From Butyricimonas sp. Marseille-P3923 (lineage in GTDB: Bacteria > Bacteroidota > Bacteroidia > Bacteroidales > Marinifilaceae), in NCBI RefSeq assembly GCF_900184685.1, contig NZ_FXXL01000006.1:372001-436000 (forward strand): 64,000 nucleotides of DNA. Direction: 5' to 3'. This document shows positions 27,442 to 34,908 of the stretch, one piece after another. Every line of letters starts with the position of its first letter. Positions within the stretch are counted from its first letter, which is position 1. Below the pieces are notes generated by a model that was not told the DNA's origin, ran no database searches, and was given only the letters and a program-made list of their open reading frames with translations. Made by a program: the position numbers and the translations under genes.

Positions 27442-27488
27442 AAAAGCCTATAAAGTCAAAAGAACTCAGTCTGACTTTATAGGCTTTT
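27442..27488. terminator. Bidirectional intrinsic terminator
   Basis: Stem 27442-27458 with 27472-27488 (core AAGCCTATAAAGTCA), 13-nt loop, A-tract on one side and T-tract on the other. Lies between the converging metalloprotease and HAD hydrolase genes and can serve both. Confidence 0.9.
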
Positions 27489-27497
27489 TCATTTCAA

Positions 27498-28133
27498 TTA
27501 TCGAACTTCGTGTAACAACATATCCATCCGTTCCAATACAATTCCTTTTTCTCGCAAACGTTCGGCGCTATTGTGCCCTCCGGCGTACAGCCTGATATTA
27601 AAGCCTAGTGCCTCGGCAACTTCCGCGTCATGTAGCGTATCTCCCACCATTAAAGTTTCACGGGGCTCTATCGGATACACGTCCAACATTCTTTCACCTC
27701 TGGCAATCTTACCGTCGGCATAGATATTATCTGACCCGCACACACCCTCGAAATAATCGCGGATACCGAAACGTTCCAGCATATCTTCCAATAAGTTTTC
27801 CTGCAAAGCCGACAATATATATTGCCGTACACCCATTTCTTTCAATCCCGATAATACAGACACTACCCCCGAAGTCAACACGACATCTTTTGCCAACTCC
27901 TCGTAAGTGTCGACAAAATCAAGGGAAACAGCTTCCCAATCATCATGTTTGAAATCGAAACCGATTCCCTCGTAGTAGTCCTTCACCGGAAAACCGAATA
28001 TGGATTTATATTCCTCCACGGTCAGTTCATTCAACCGTTTTTTTCTCAACATCCGGTTAATCGTATTTACACTAATCTTCACGTCATCCAACAATGTCCC
28101 GTTCCAATCCCAAACCACGTTTTTATACTTCAT
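27498..28133 (-). CDS. HAD-superfamily hydrolase (phosphatase)
   Basis: About 211 residues from the ATG at 28133; the longer frame adds 17 residues overlapping the upstream gene and is unlikely. Motif I DWNGTLLDD at about 8-16, with Asp 8 as probable nucleophile (the second residue of the pair is Asn in place of the common DxD, as WDWNGT reads in many PGP-like members). Motif II is at LSAL (about 101-104), motif III includes a Lys in ADGKIARGE, and motif IV is MVGDTLHD. A phosphoglycolate-phosphatase-like cytosolic enzyme; substrate not readable. 17 bp after the thioesterase gene. Confidence 0.88.
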   Translation of the reverse strand: MKYKNVVWDWNGTLLDDVKISVNTINRMLRKKRLNELTVEEYKSIFGFPVKDYYEGIGFDFKHDDWEAVSLDFVDTYEELAKDVVLTSGVVSVLSGLKEMGVRQYILSALQENLLEDMLERFGIRDYFEGVCGSDNIYADGKIARGERMLDVYPIEPRETLMVGDTLHDAEVAEALGFNIRLYAGGHNSAERLREKGIVLERMDMLLHEVR

Positions 28134-28150
28134 ATTTTCCCTATATAAAA

Positions 28151-28633
28151 TTAATTTTGATGAAAAGCCTCGATACCCGTCCACCCAAGACGCTCTTTGG
28201 CCACGTTTTCAGGAAAAATCCGATAAGTAACTTCCGCTTCACTTCCCAAGGAGCCGTCGGCATTGAATATCTCGACATGCATTTTGGCAACACGGGCATT
28301 CTGTTCCACGATACGGGAGCGCATGAAAATTTCGCCCCGGTCCGTGTACACGGTTGAACGATATTTCATATCCAGCGCGATAGTAACTCCCGCACTCTGT
28401 ACCTTGGCGAAAATGTTCCAGCAGGCAATCTCATCCGCTAAAGTAGCTTGGATTCCTCCATGCAAAACATGAAAAAATCCTTGAAACTCGGGACGGGGAG
28501 TCCAGTAACAAGTAATATACTCCCCCTCCTCGTAGAACTCGCATCGCAACCCATGCTCGTTACCGGACGCACAACCGAAACAATTGTATCCCTCGTGTTG
28601 CTCGTAGGCGTTATATAATTTTTTCTTTTCCAT
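28151..28633 (-). CDS. Hotdog-fold thioesterase (PaaI type)
   Basis: 160 residues. Hotdog domain with FHVLHGGIQATLADEIACW near 54-72, the usual active-site helix region of PaaI-like acyl-CoA thioesterases, and VTIALDMKYRSTVY after it. The N-terminus carries CFGCASGNEHGL, a frequent feature of this subgroup. Predicted cytosolic acyl-CoA or acyl-ACP hydrolase. Its start codon lies only 5 nt past a terminator T-tract, so its own transcript may be nearly leaderless. Confidence 0.88.
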   Translation of the reverse strand: MEKKKLYNAYEQHEGYNCFGCASGNEHGLRCEFYEEGEYITCYWTPRPEFQGFFHVLHGGIQATLADEIACWNIFAKVQSAGVTIALDMKYRSTVYTDRGEIFMRSRIVEQNARVAKMHVEIFNADGSLGSEAEVTYRIFPENVAKERLGWTGIEAFHQN

Positions 28634-28637
28634 TTTA

Positions 28638-28665
28638 CAAAAAAAGGGACGTTTAAATGCGTCCC
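28638..28665 (-). terminator. Intrinsic terminator of the HIT gene, abutting the next start codon
   Basis: Read on the minus strand: stem GGGACG/CGTCCC (28660-28665 with 28646-28651), 8-nt loop, then seven T residues to about 28639 and a G at 28638. The thioesterase ATG begins at 28633. Confidence 0.75.
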
Positions 28666-28688
28666 CGGTAATAAATTGTCTAATAATG

Positions 28689-29081
28689 TTACAAGTTACT
28701 ATGAATCAACTTGGCACAAGTTTCCATTTCCTCTTTCGGGAATTGTTTCTTCGGGTTACTGAAATTCAATTCGTTTCCCTCCACTAATGGAACCAGATGC
28801 ACGTGAGCATGTGGGACATCCAGCCCTAACACACCAATACCAACGCGCTTGCACGGTACACTTTTCTCGATAGCTTTTGCCACTTTCTTGGCAAATACCA
28901 TCAAACCCGCTAATTCATCATCTGTCAAGTCGAAGATATAATCTTCTTCTCTTTTCGGCACCACTAACGTGTGCCCTTTTTGCATCGGCGCAATATCCAA
29001 AAACGCGTAATAGTTCTCGTCCTCCGCCACCTTGTATGACGGGATCTCACCATTTATAATCTTCGTGAAAATTGAAGCCAT
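28689..29081 (-). CDS. HIT-family nucleotide hydrolase
   Basis: 130 residues. HAHVHLVP at about 94-101 is the histidine triad with the middle-to-last His as nucleophile. The N-terminus SIFTKIINGEIPSYKV is typical of the HinT/HIT branch that cleaves nucleoside phosphoramidates or similar small nucleotides in the cytosol. Lies 83 bp after greA across a composite repeat; likely same transcript as greA and closed by a terminator. Confidence 0.94.
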   Translation of the reverse strand: MASIFTKIINGEIPSYKVAEDENYYAFLDIAPMQKGHTLVVPKREEDYIFDLTDDELAGLMVFAKKVAKAIEKSVPCKRVGIGVLGLDVPHAHVHLVPLVEGNELNFSNPKKQFPKEEMETCAKLIHSNL

Positions 29082-29086
29082 GTATT

Positions 29087-29166
29087 AATTTACGATTTTA
29101 GATTTATGATTTTAGATTTCACACACACAAATTCTCTCGCTCATTTTCAATTCTCCATTTTCAATT
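29087..29166 (-). repeat. Composite AT-rich repeat between greA and HIT gene
   Basis: On the minus strand the greA stop is followed at once by AATTGAAAATGGAG-type units, a short spacer, then AAATCTAAAATCATAAATC-type units ending just before the HIT ATG. Same two-part order and orientation to transcription as at 1461-1574. Confidence 0.6.
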
Positions 29167-29641
29167 AGATTGAGATGTCCATAATCTCGAATTCCATCAT
29201 TCCTGCCGGCACTTGTACTTCAACTTTATCACCCAGCTTTTTGCCGATCAGAGCCTTCGCGATAGGAGTCGTGATGGACAATTTCCCTGCCTTAAAGTCA
29301 GCCTCACTCTCGGACACCAACGTGTAAGTCATTGTCGCTTTCGTTTTCACATTCTTGATGGTCACCTTGTTCAAAATCTGTACCTTTGAGGTGTCAATTT
29401 GGGATTCGTCGATAATCCGGCAACTGGCAATTGTATCTTGAAGCTGTGCGATTTTTGCCTCAAGCAAACCTTGAGCATCTTTCGCGGCGTCATACTCTGC
29501 ATTCTCGGAGATATCTCCCTTTTCAATGGCTTCACCGATTGCCTTGGAGATCTTAGGGCGCTCCACGTTTTGCAGATTGTCCAGCTCTTCCTGCAATTTT
29601 TTTAGCCCTTCTTTAGTTACATAAGATACCTTCTTTGTCAT
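29165..29641 (-). CDS. greA: Transcription elongation factor GreA
   Basis: 158 residues, normal GreA length. N-terminal coiled coil about 8-75 (EGLKKLQEELDNLQNVERPKI is the family opening; ISENAEYDAAKDAQ is the tip region with the acidic residues that act in transcript cleavage). The C-terminal FKBP-like domain is about 80-158 (SITTPIAKALIGKKLGDKVEV). Rescues backtracked RNA polymerase. Has its own upstream TAAATTTG box and a leader of about 110 nt. Confidence 0.97.
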   Translation of the reverse strand: MTKKVSYVTKEGLKKLQEELDNLQNVERPKISKAIGEAIEKGDISENAEYDAAKDAQGLLEAKIAQLQDTIASCRIIDESQIDTSKVQILNKVTIKNVKTKATMTYTLVSESEADFKAGKLSITTPIAKALIGKKLGDKVEVQVPAGMMEFEIMDISI

Positions 29642-29767
29642 AGCATATAATATTAAAATCTTAAATTCATATATAAAAAAATAAATGACACTTATCCTCC
29701 AATAAGTGCCTTTATCTAGTAAAGAATTCCATAAATTAGAATTCCTCTCCTCTTGCAGACAAATTTA
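29642..29767 (-). promoter_or_regulatory. greA promoter and structured leader
   Basis: -7 box TAAATTTG on the minus strand at 29760-29767, with TTG 20 bases upstream as a partial -33 box (29788-29790). The leader of about 110 nt contains a CACTTAT/ATAAGTG hairpin (29689-29695 with 29702-29708) and two AGAATTCC direct copies. Confidence 0.6.
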
Positions 29768-29864
29768 TGACCTTTTTTTGAATTAAACAATTTTTCCCCG
29801 CAAATATTTTATAAACAAAAAAAACGTCATATATATCTGATAGAAAGTCTATCACCCCAAATGC

Positions 29865-30602
29865 TCAAGGAAGATATTCCTCACGTATATTCCGCATCGA
29901 GGCAAAAAGATTACTCCGGGCATGAGGAGATACGGCTTCCATCCGGTCAATCAATTTACTCACCGCATCCCGATTTGTCGCTTTCTCGTGAGGACAATGC
30001 TTCTTTTGTTTCTTGAACTGTCGCATTTCGGCATAGCGCAAAGTCTCATCATTGGAAAGATAAATCAACGGACGAATCAACGTGAAAGTATTCTTGAACA
30101 TCTCCAACCGGGGCGGCATACTGCAAATCGTTCCGTTAAAAATCATGCTCATCATAAGGCTTTCCACCGCGTCATCCCGATGATGCCCGAGAGCCAGTTT
30201 TTTACAGTCGTATTCCTTGGCAATATCGAAAAGCATTTTACGCCGATGCCACGAACACACGAAACAAGCAGGTTTCTTCGGGTTTACTGTCATATCCAAC
30301 CGAATTGTCCGATACACGTATTCCACACCCAAGCGTTCACAAAAGGCTCGCAAGTAATCGCTATCCACCTCGTATGACACATCCTCGACGGCAATATGGG
30401 CGGCTATCACCGTGTAATCCTGCTTCGGATCCTTTGCCCGCATCGCCAATACCTCCAACAACGCCAAGGAATCTTTTCCCCCGGATATGCCCACGAGTAC
30501 CCGATCCCCGTCACCAATCAAGCGATAATCATGTATCGCTTTCCCCACCTTCCGGAAAAAATCCCGGGTGAATACTTTATCTTGCTTTTCTTCTGTTATC
30601 AT
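29865..30602 (-). CDS. ttcA: tRNA 2-thiocytidine synthetase TtcA-like protein
   Basis: 245 residues. PP-loop ATP pyrophosphatase motif SGGKDSLALL near 40-49. A CxxC pair in ACFVCSWHRRK (about 112-122) and a further Cys in GTICSMPP fit the Fe-S binding cysteines of the TtcA family, which thiolates cytidine 32 of tRNA. Shorter than E. coli TtcA. Has a TATTTTTG -7 box at 30625-30632 and diverges from the transporter gene. Confidence 0.85.
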   Translation of the reverse strand: MITEEKQDKVFTRDFFRKVGKAIHDYRLIGDGDRVLVGISGGKDSLALLEVLAMRAKDPKQDYTVIAAHIAVEDVSYEVDSDYLRAFCERLGVEYVYRTIRLDMTVNPKKPACFVCSWHRRKMLFDIAKEYDCKKLALGHHRDDAVESLMMSMIFNGTICSMPPRLEMFKNTFTLIRPLIYLSNDETLRYAEMRQFKKQKKHCPHEKATNRDAVSKLIDRMEAVSPHARSNLFASMRNIREEYLP

Positions 30603-30624
30603 CTACTTGTTTATTACCCTACCG

Positions 30625-30632
30625 CAAAAATA
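30625..30632 (-). promoter_or_regulatory. -7 box of the ttcA-like gene
   Basis: TATTTTTG on the minus strand matches TAnnTTTG, 23 nt before the start codon. Back-to-back with the transporter promoter at 30656-30663. Confidence 0.55.
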
Positions 30633-30655
30633 ATTAAAATCTTCTCTTTTTTTTG

Positions 30656-30663
30656 TATGTTTG
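30656..30663 (+). promoter_or_regulatory. -7 box of the YfcC-family transporter gene
   Basis: TATGTTTG matches TAnnTTTG. It overlaps a TTG at 30661 that would open a longer frame, which argues that translation starts at the ATG at 30688 instead. Confidence 0.6.
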
Positions 30664-30687
30664 AAACCTCAATCAAAAATACCACTT

Positions 30688-32286
30688 ATGCTAAAGAAAG
30701 TTCCGCACACTTACACTATTGTATTCTCGATTATTATCATCTGTGCTATCCTGACATGGATTATTCCGGGGGGTGAATACGCGCGGGAAACCATCGATGT
30801 AAACGGCGTGGAACGCACGGTTATCGTGAACGATTCATTTCATGAGGTTGCCAAGAGCCCGCAGACATGGCAAGTATTCTCCGCACTCTTCAACGGGTTC
30901 GAGAAACAGGCGGGTATTATCGCGTTTATATTGATCATCGGCGGAGCTTTCTGGATCATGAACAACAGTAAAGCAATTGACGTGGGAATTTTCTCTTTCC
31001 TGCGTTCCACGCGAAAACTGGAACACATCGGGATTATACGCAAACTAGGTGTAAACAATATTATTATCACGATGGTCATGCTACTTTTTAGTAGTTTCGG
31101 TGCCATATTCGGCATGAGCGAGGAAACACTGGCTTTCGTTATTATCATCGTTCCTTTGGCGATATCCATGGGGTACGATTCCCTCACGGGCGTATGCATG
31201 GTGTACGTTGCCGCTCATGTCGGTTTTGCCGGGGCCATTCTCAACCCGTTCACGATAGGCATAGCACAAGGGCTATCCGACTTACCGTTATTTTCCGGGT
31301 TTGAATATCGCTTGTTCTGTTGGGCGATTCTCAACGTGATTATGATCGCTTGGGTACTGCGTTACGCGGCAAAGGTGAAAAAGAACCCGAAAGCATCATT
31401 AGTCTACAATCTCGACAGTCACTGGCGTAAAGAGAAAGTAGCTACCACCGAAGAAATAGAATATAAAACCTATTCCTCCTCTTGGATGGTTTATCTTTTT
31501 ATCCTTTCGGGACTTACCATTTTCTCGTTCTATTTCCCCCGCACCACGTTATCTATCGGAGAACACTCCAGTTTGACCACCTTTGTACTCCCCGTCCTAA
31601 CCATATTATTCGCATTGATCGGTTTTTTCTCGCTACGAAAATCCTATCACTTTTTTATATTGACTATTCTGGGCTTCACGATTCTTTTCCTGATCGTGGG
31701 AGTCATGGGCTACGGTTGGTATTTACCCGAAATATCCGGATTATTTTTGGCCATGGGTATTTTATCCGGTTTCGCCGCAAAGGAGAATGCCGATAACATT
31801 GTAAAACTTTTTATTGCCGGAGTGAAAGATATTCTCTCCGCGGCGTTGGTTGTGGGACTTGCGGGGGGAATTATTATCATCTTACAGGAGGGGCATATCA
31901 TTGATCCCATTCTTCATTCATTGGCAAATCTCATGAACGAAACGGGGAAGGTACTCTCGTTAGGAGTCATGTATCTCATCCAGACGATGATCAATATCAT
32001 CATTCCGTCCGGTTCTGCAAAGGCAGCCCTAACCATGCCGATTATGGCACCGTTCTCCGATGTGATCGGGTTATCCCGACAAGCTACCGTTATGGCGTTC
32101 CAATTCGGTGACGGCTTTACCAACATGATCACCCCCACTTCCGGGGTTCTGATCGGGGCTTTGGGTATCGCACGTATACCTTATGACGTTTGGGTAAAAT
32201 TCTTCTGGAAGTTTATCTTATTTTTGATCGTCATCGGGTTTATTTTGCTTATCCCGACCGCCACGATGCAATTGAACGGGTTTTAA
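30688..32286 (+). CDS. YfcC-family membrane transporter
   Basis: About 532 residues from the ATG at 30688; the TTG at 30661 lies in the promoter. About 12 transmembrane helices. The opening KKVPHTYTIVFSIIIICAILTW and the segments IPGGEYARETI and MFQ-like IPSGSAKAALTMPIMAP mark the YfcC/DcuC-like ion-transporter group, annotated as putative amino-acid or carboxylate carriers. Substrate unknown. Its stop codon overlaps the stop of the converging fucosidase gene by three bases within TTAA. Confidence 0.88.
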   Translation: MLKKVPHTYTIVFSIIIICAILTWIIPGGEYARETIDVNGVERTVIVNDSFHEVAKSPQTWQVFSALFNGFEKQAGIIAFILIIGGAFWIMNNSKAIDVGIFSFLRSTRKLEHIGIIRKLGVNNIIITMVMLLFSSFGAIFGMSEETLAFVIIIVPLAISMGYDSLTGVCMVYVAAHVGFAGAILNPFTIGIAQGLSDLPLFSGFEYRLFCWAILNVIMIAWVLRYAAKVKKNPKASLVYNLDSHWRKEKVATTEEIEYKTYSSSWMVYLFILSGLTIFSFYFPRTTLSIGEHSSLTTFVLPVLTILFALIGFFSLRKSYHFFILTILGFTILFLIVGVMGYGWYLPEISGLFLAMGILSGFAAKENADNIVKLFIAGVKDILSAALVVGLAGGIIIILQEGHIIDPILHSLANLMNETGKVLSLGVMYLIQTMINIIIPSGSAKAALTMPIMAPFSDVIGLSRQATVMAFQFGDGFTNMITPTSGVLIGALGIARIPYDVWVKFFWKFILFLIVIGFILLIPTATMQLNGF

Positions 32287-33668
32287 AATATACAAAGACT
32301 CCACGCGTGACCACATGGCGGATTCTTCACGAATGAAGCCGGCAAGGTTACGAGTATTCCATTGCCTACCCGTTTGTAATTTAAATTACCCTTGTATCCC
32401 AACAACGAAACCTTTGTCCCTTTTTCCGGCTTTATACTGTAAAGCATAATCCGGGAAGGCGGATTCGGTTCATCCTCGTCATTCAAGTATATGGCATAAA
32501 TCTTCCCGTTACTCTTGTGCCTCGTGTAACAAATCTTCGCTTCTTTGTACGGGGCTATCGGTCGGGTTTCGTAAATGGCTTCCCCGTTAATTTTCATCCA
32601 AGCCCCGAGCTCTTTCATGATCTTTATTCCTTCCGGCGGAATCTCACCATTACCATCTACTCCCACGTTCAACAGGAAGTTCCCCCCTTTGCTGACAATA
32701 TCCACAAGGTTATGAACCAACTCACGGGTGGGTTTATATTTGTCTCCCGGTAGATACGACCATTGATTCGCCATGGTCATACAGGTTTCCCACGGGTAAT
32801 CCCACGGCTTCTCGGGAATCTTCTGTTCCGGGGTACGATAATTCTCGTATTTTCCACCCACCCAACGATCTACCGCAATCAATCCGGGCTGGTACCCCCG
32901 AGCCATATCAATAATCTTGTCCAACCTGATATCTTGTCCCCGGTTCTCGGGTGCAACCCAACCACCGTCTAGCCAAAGAATATCCACGGGACCGTATCCG
33001 GTCATCAATTCCTTCACTTGATTAAAAGTAAAATTACAGAACTTTTCCCACATCCACGGGTGTTCCTTGATCTTGTAATTCACGTTCCGGTCGCCATGTT
33101 GCCATCGTTCCGACCAATAATAAGGACTATTCCAATCCGGTTTCGAGAAATACGCCCCGATCATGAAATCCCGCTCCCCGAAAGCCCGGTATATCTCTTT
33201 CAACACATCCGCTTTCTCCGCCGTGTGATAAGGACATTCTTTAGAAGTTATTTTATAATCCGTTTCCCTCGTGTCCCACATACAGAAACCGTCATGATGT
33301 TTCGTCGTGAACACGAAATACTTCATTCCCGCTTCCTTTGCCAATTCCGCCCATTTATCCGGATCGAACTTCACCGGGTTAAACGTCTTTTTCAGATCCA
33401 CGTAATTCCGGTAATACTCGTCATAAGAAATCGTCGTGTCCCGTTGAATCCAATCCACATCTTCCGAACAAATCGTCCACGATTCGCAATATCCTTTCTG
33501 ACTATACGGTCCCCAGTGCACGAAAAAACCGAACTTCAAATCCTGCCACCGTTCCAATTTTGCTTTCACTGCCGAATCCTGTTCCCAATAATACTCCATT
33601 CCCTCGTATTGTGCTTTCGATAAGGTACACCACAGAACGAGTACCACACATAACAATAATCTTCGCAT
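32283..33668 (-). CDS. Alpha-L-fucosidase, GH29
   Basis: 461 residues with a signal peptide to about 19 (LSKAQ), so periplasmic or surface. GH29 features: LKFGFFVHWGPYSQ near 45-58, VFTTKHHDGFCMWDT near 118-132, and GPVDILWLDGGW with Asp 234 as the probable nucleophile. The C-terminal beta domain is about 370-461. Removes alpha-linked fucose from host or dietary glycans. Its own promoter TATCTTTG is at 33711-33718. It lies downstream of locus 3 but behind that locus's terminator, so it is probably a separate unit. Confidence 0.95.
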   Translation of the reverse strand: MRRLLLCVVLVLWCTLSKAQYEGMEYYWEQDSAVKAKLERWQDLKFGFFVHWGPYSQKGYCESWTICSEDVDWIQRDTTISYDEYYRNYVDLKKTFNPVKFDPDKWAELAKEAGMKYFVFTTKHHDGFCMWDTRETDYKITSKECPYHTAEKADVLKEIYRAFGERDFMIGAYFSKPDWNSPYYWSERWQHGDRNVNYKIKEHPWMWEKFCNFTFNQVKELMTGYGPVDILWLDGGWVAPENRGQDIRLDKIIDMARGYQPGLIAVDRWVGGKYENYRTPEQKIPEKPWDYPWETCMTMANQWSYLPGDKYKPTRELVHNLVDIVSKGGNFLLNVGVDGNGEIPPEGIKIMKELGAWMKINGEAIYETRPIAPYKEAKICYTRHKSNGKIYAIYLNDEDEPNPPSRIMLYSIKPEKGTKVSLLGYKGNLNYKRVGNGILVTLPASFVKNPPCGHAWSLCIF

Positions 33669-33710
33669 TGTTTCTTTTTTAGCAATTAATATATTTTACA
33701 CAAACACATA

Positions 33711-33718
33711 CAAAGATA
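33711..33718 (-). promoter_or_regulatory. -7 box of the GH29 fucosidase gene
   Basis: TATCTTTG on the minus strand, 42 nt before the start codon; no good -33 box seen. It separates the fucosidase from the upstream Sus-like operon. Confidence 0.6.
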
Positions 33719-33744
33719 ACAAAACAGGAATCATATAAAAACGG

Positions 33745-33795
33745 AATTGTTCAAAAAAGGATGAAAACTTAGAGTTCATCCTCTTCTGAACAATT
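33745..33795 (-). terminator. Intrinsic terminator of Sus-like locus 3
   Basis: Read on the minus strand: inner stem AGGATGAA/TTCATCCT (33775-33782 with 33758-33765), then a T-tract at 33753-33758, framed by an outer 9-bp stem AATTGTTCA/TGAACAATT (33745-33753 with 33787-33795). Lies 23 nt after the last gene of locus 3. Confidence 0.8.
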
Positions 33796-33817
33796 TCTCT
33801 CAACAAGAACACCAATT

Positions 33818-34906
33818 TTATTCTAATCTCTCAGACACCAAAGCTCTTAACTTTTCCCCTCTAAGATTCTTGGCTATAATCCGGTTGTTCTCGTCCAGCA
33901 CCAGAATGGTCGGTACGGCATCGATGTTATACATTTTTACCACATCACCTTGCCAACCTTTCAAATCCGAAAGGTGCAACCATGTCAGACCGTCTTTTTT
34001 AATCGCCTCTTCCCATTTGTCTTTTTTCTCGTCCAAAGAAACACTTACCACGACAAGCCCTTTCTCTTTAAAATCGTTGTATAACTTCACCATATTCGGA
34101 TTCTCCATTCGGCAGGGGCCGCACCACGAAGCCCAAAAATCGATGATTTTCAATTTTCCCTTTACCTCATACAAGGCAATCTCCTTCCCTTCTGGAGTAG
34201 GCAACGTAAAATTCGGAGCCACGGCATCTACTTCCACGCCCTCTAACGCCCGAATACGCGCAGCCATCAATTTCCCCGGCCCCGTGTGTTTTGCCTTATC
34301 CGATAATCCGGCATAACACATTTTCAATCCGTTCAAAGCCATCCGTTCCATGCCCGCAGTCTGCACATAAGCCGCCAGTACATTGTCTTTATTTCTTTCC
34401 ACGATAACACCCAAACGTTTTTGAGCGTCTGCCGTTACCTGTTCCAATTTTCCTTTCAACTCGTTCACTGTCCTGAAATGCTTGGCGGCAGAAGCCTCTT
34501 CCAATTCCATCTTTACTTTCCGAATCTTTTGATTTTCCTCAGTCACGGCTTCTTGATAGACGTTCAACTCTTTTTGCAACTTTCCTCCCCTAATCACACT
34601 CTTTCCAGATTGAAACAATTCCATCTCGTAAGGTGCATCCGTGTCCAAAATAAATACAAAACCACCACCGTAACCAGCCACATAAATCAAAGCTACACGA
34701 GGCTCATCCAACTCACCTTCAATCACGAATTTACCACTTACGATATCACCTTGCCCCAAGGTATCCACACGCCCTACCTCTTGTGAAACTACAATCATTT
34801 TTCCCTCGGGCATCTCCGGAATTGCTCCGTTAATCGTGAATTTTTTCTTTTCCCCGAAAACAATCCCGGGGAAAAATAAACAACCTAATACAAATAACTT
34901 CCACAT
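33818..34906 (-). CDS. TlpA-family thiol-disulfide protein with N-terminal DUF4369 (locus 3, last gene)
   Basis: 362 residues with a signal peptide to about 18. N-terminal DUF4369-like beta domain about 22-120, helical linker about 115-215, thioredoxin-like domain about 225-362 with WCGPC (Cys 262 and 265) and cis-Pro loop DAVPTILVLD. Periplasmic disulfide reductase by family. It is 2 bp from the PKD-like gene, so tightly co-transcribed. A second TlpA protein is encoded in the same locus upstream of susC. Confidence 0.92.
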   Translation of the reverse strand: MWKLFVLGCLFFPGIVFGEKKKFTINGAIPEMPEGKMIVVSQEVGRVDTLGQGDIVSGKFVIEGELDEPRVALIYVAGYGGGFVFILDTDAPYEMELFQSGKSVIRGGKLQKELNVYQEAVTEENQKIRKVKMELEEASAAKHFRTVNELKGKLEQVTADAQKRLGVIVERNKDNVLAAYVQTAGMERMALNGLKMCYAGLSDKAKHTGPGKLMAARIRALEGVEVDAVAPNFTLPTPEGKEIALYEVKGKLKIIDFWASWCGPCRMENPNMVKLYNDFKEKGLVVVSVSLDEKKDKWEEAIKKDGLTWLHLSDLKGWQGDVVKMYNIDAVPTILVLDENNRIIAKNLRGEKLRALVSERLE

Positions 34907-34908
34907 AA

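Noticed and set aside
29838-29854. Terminator after the ttcA-like gene
   Set aside because: A TGATAGA/TCTATCA hairpin is present but the T-run on the minus strand starts about 14 nt later, so it is not a convincing intrinsic terminator.
30661-30687. TTG start for the YfcC-family transporter
   Set aside because: The TTG is part of the TATGTTTG promoter box; the ATG at 30688 starts the usual family N-terminus.
32283-33668. Fucosidase as a member of Sus-like locus 3
   Set aside because: A terminator (33745-33795) and its own TATCTTTG box (33711-33718) separate it from the locus 3 operon.
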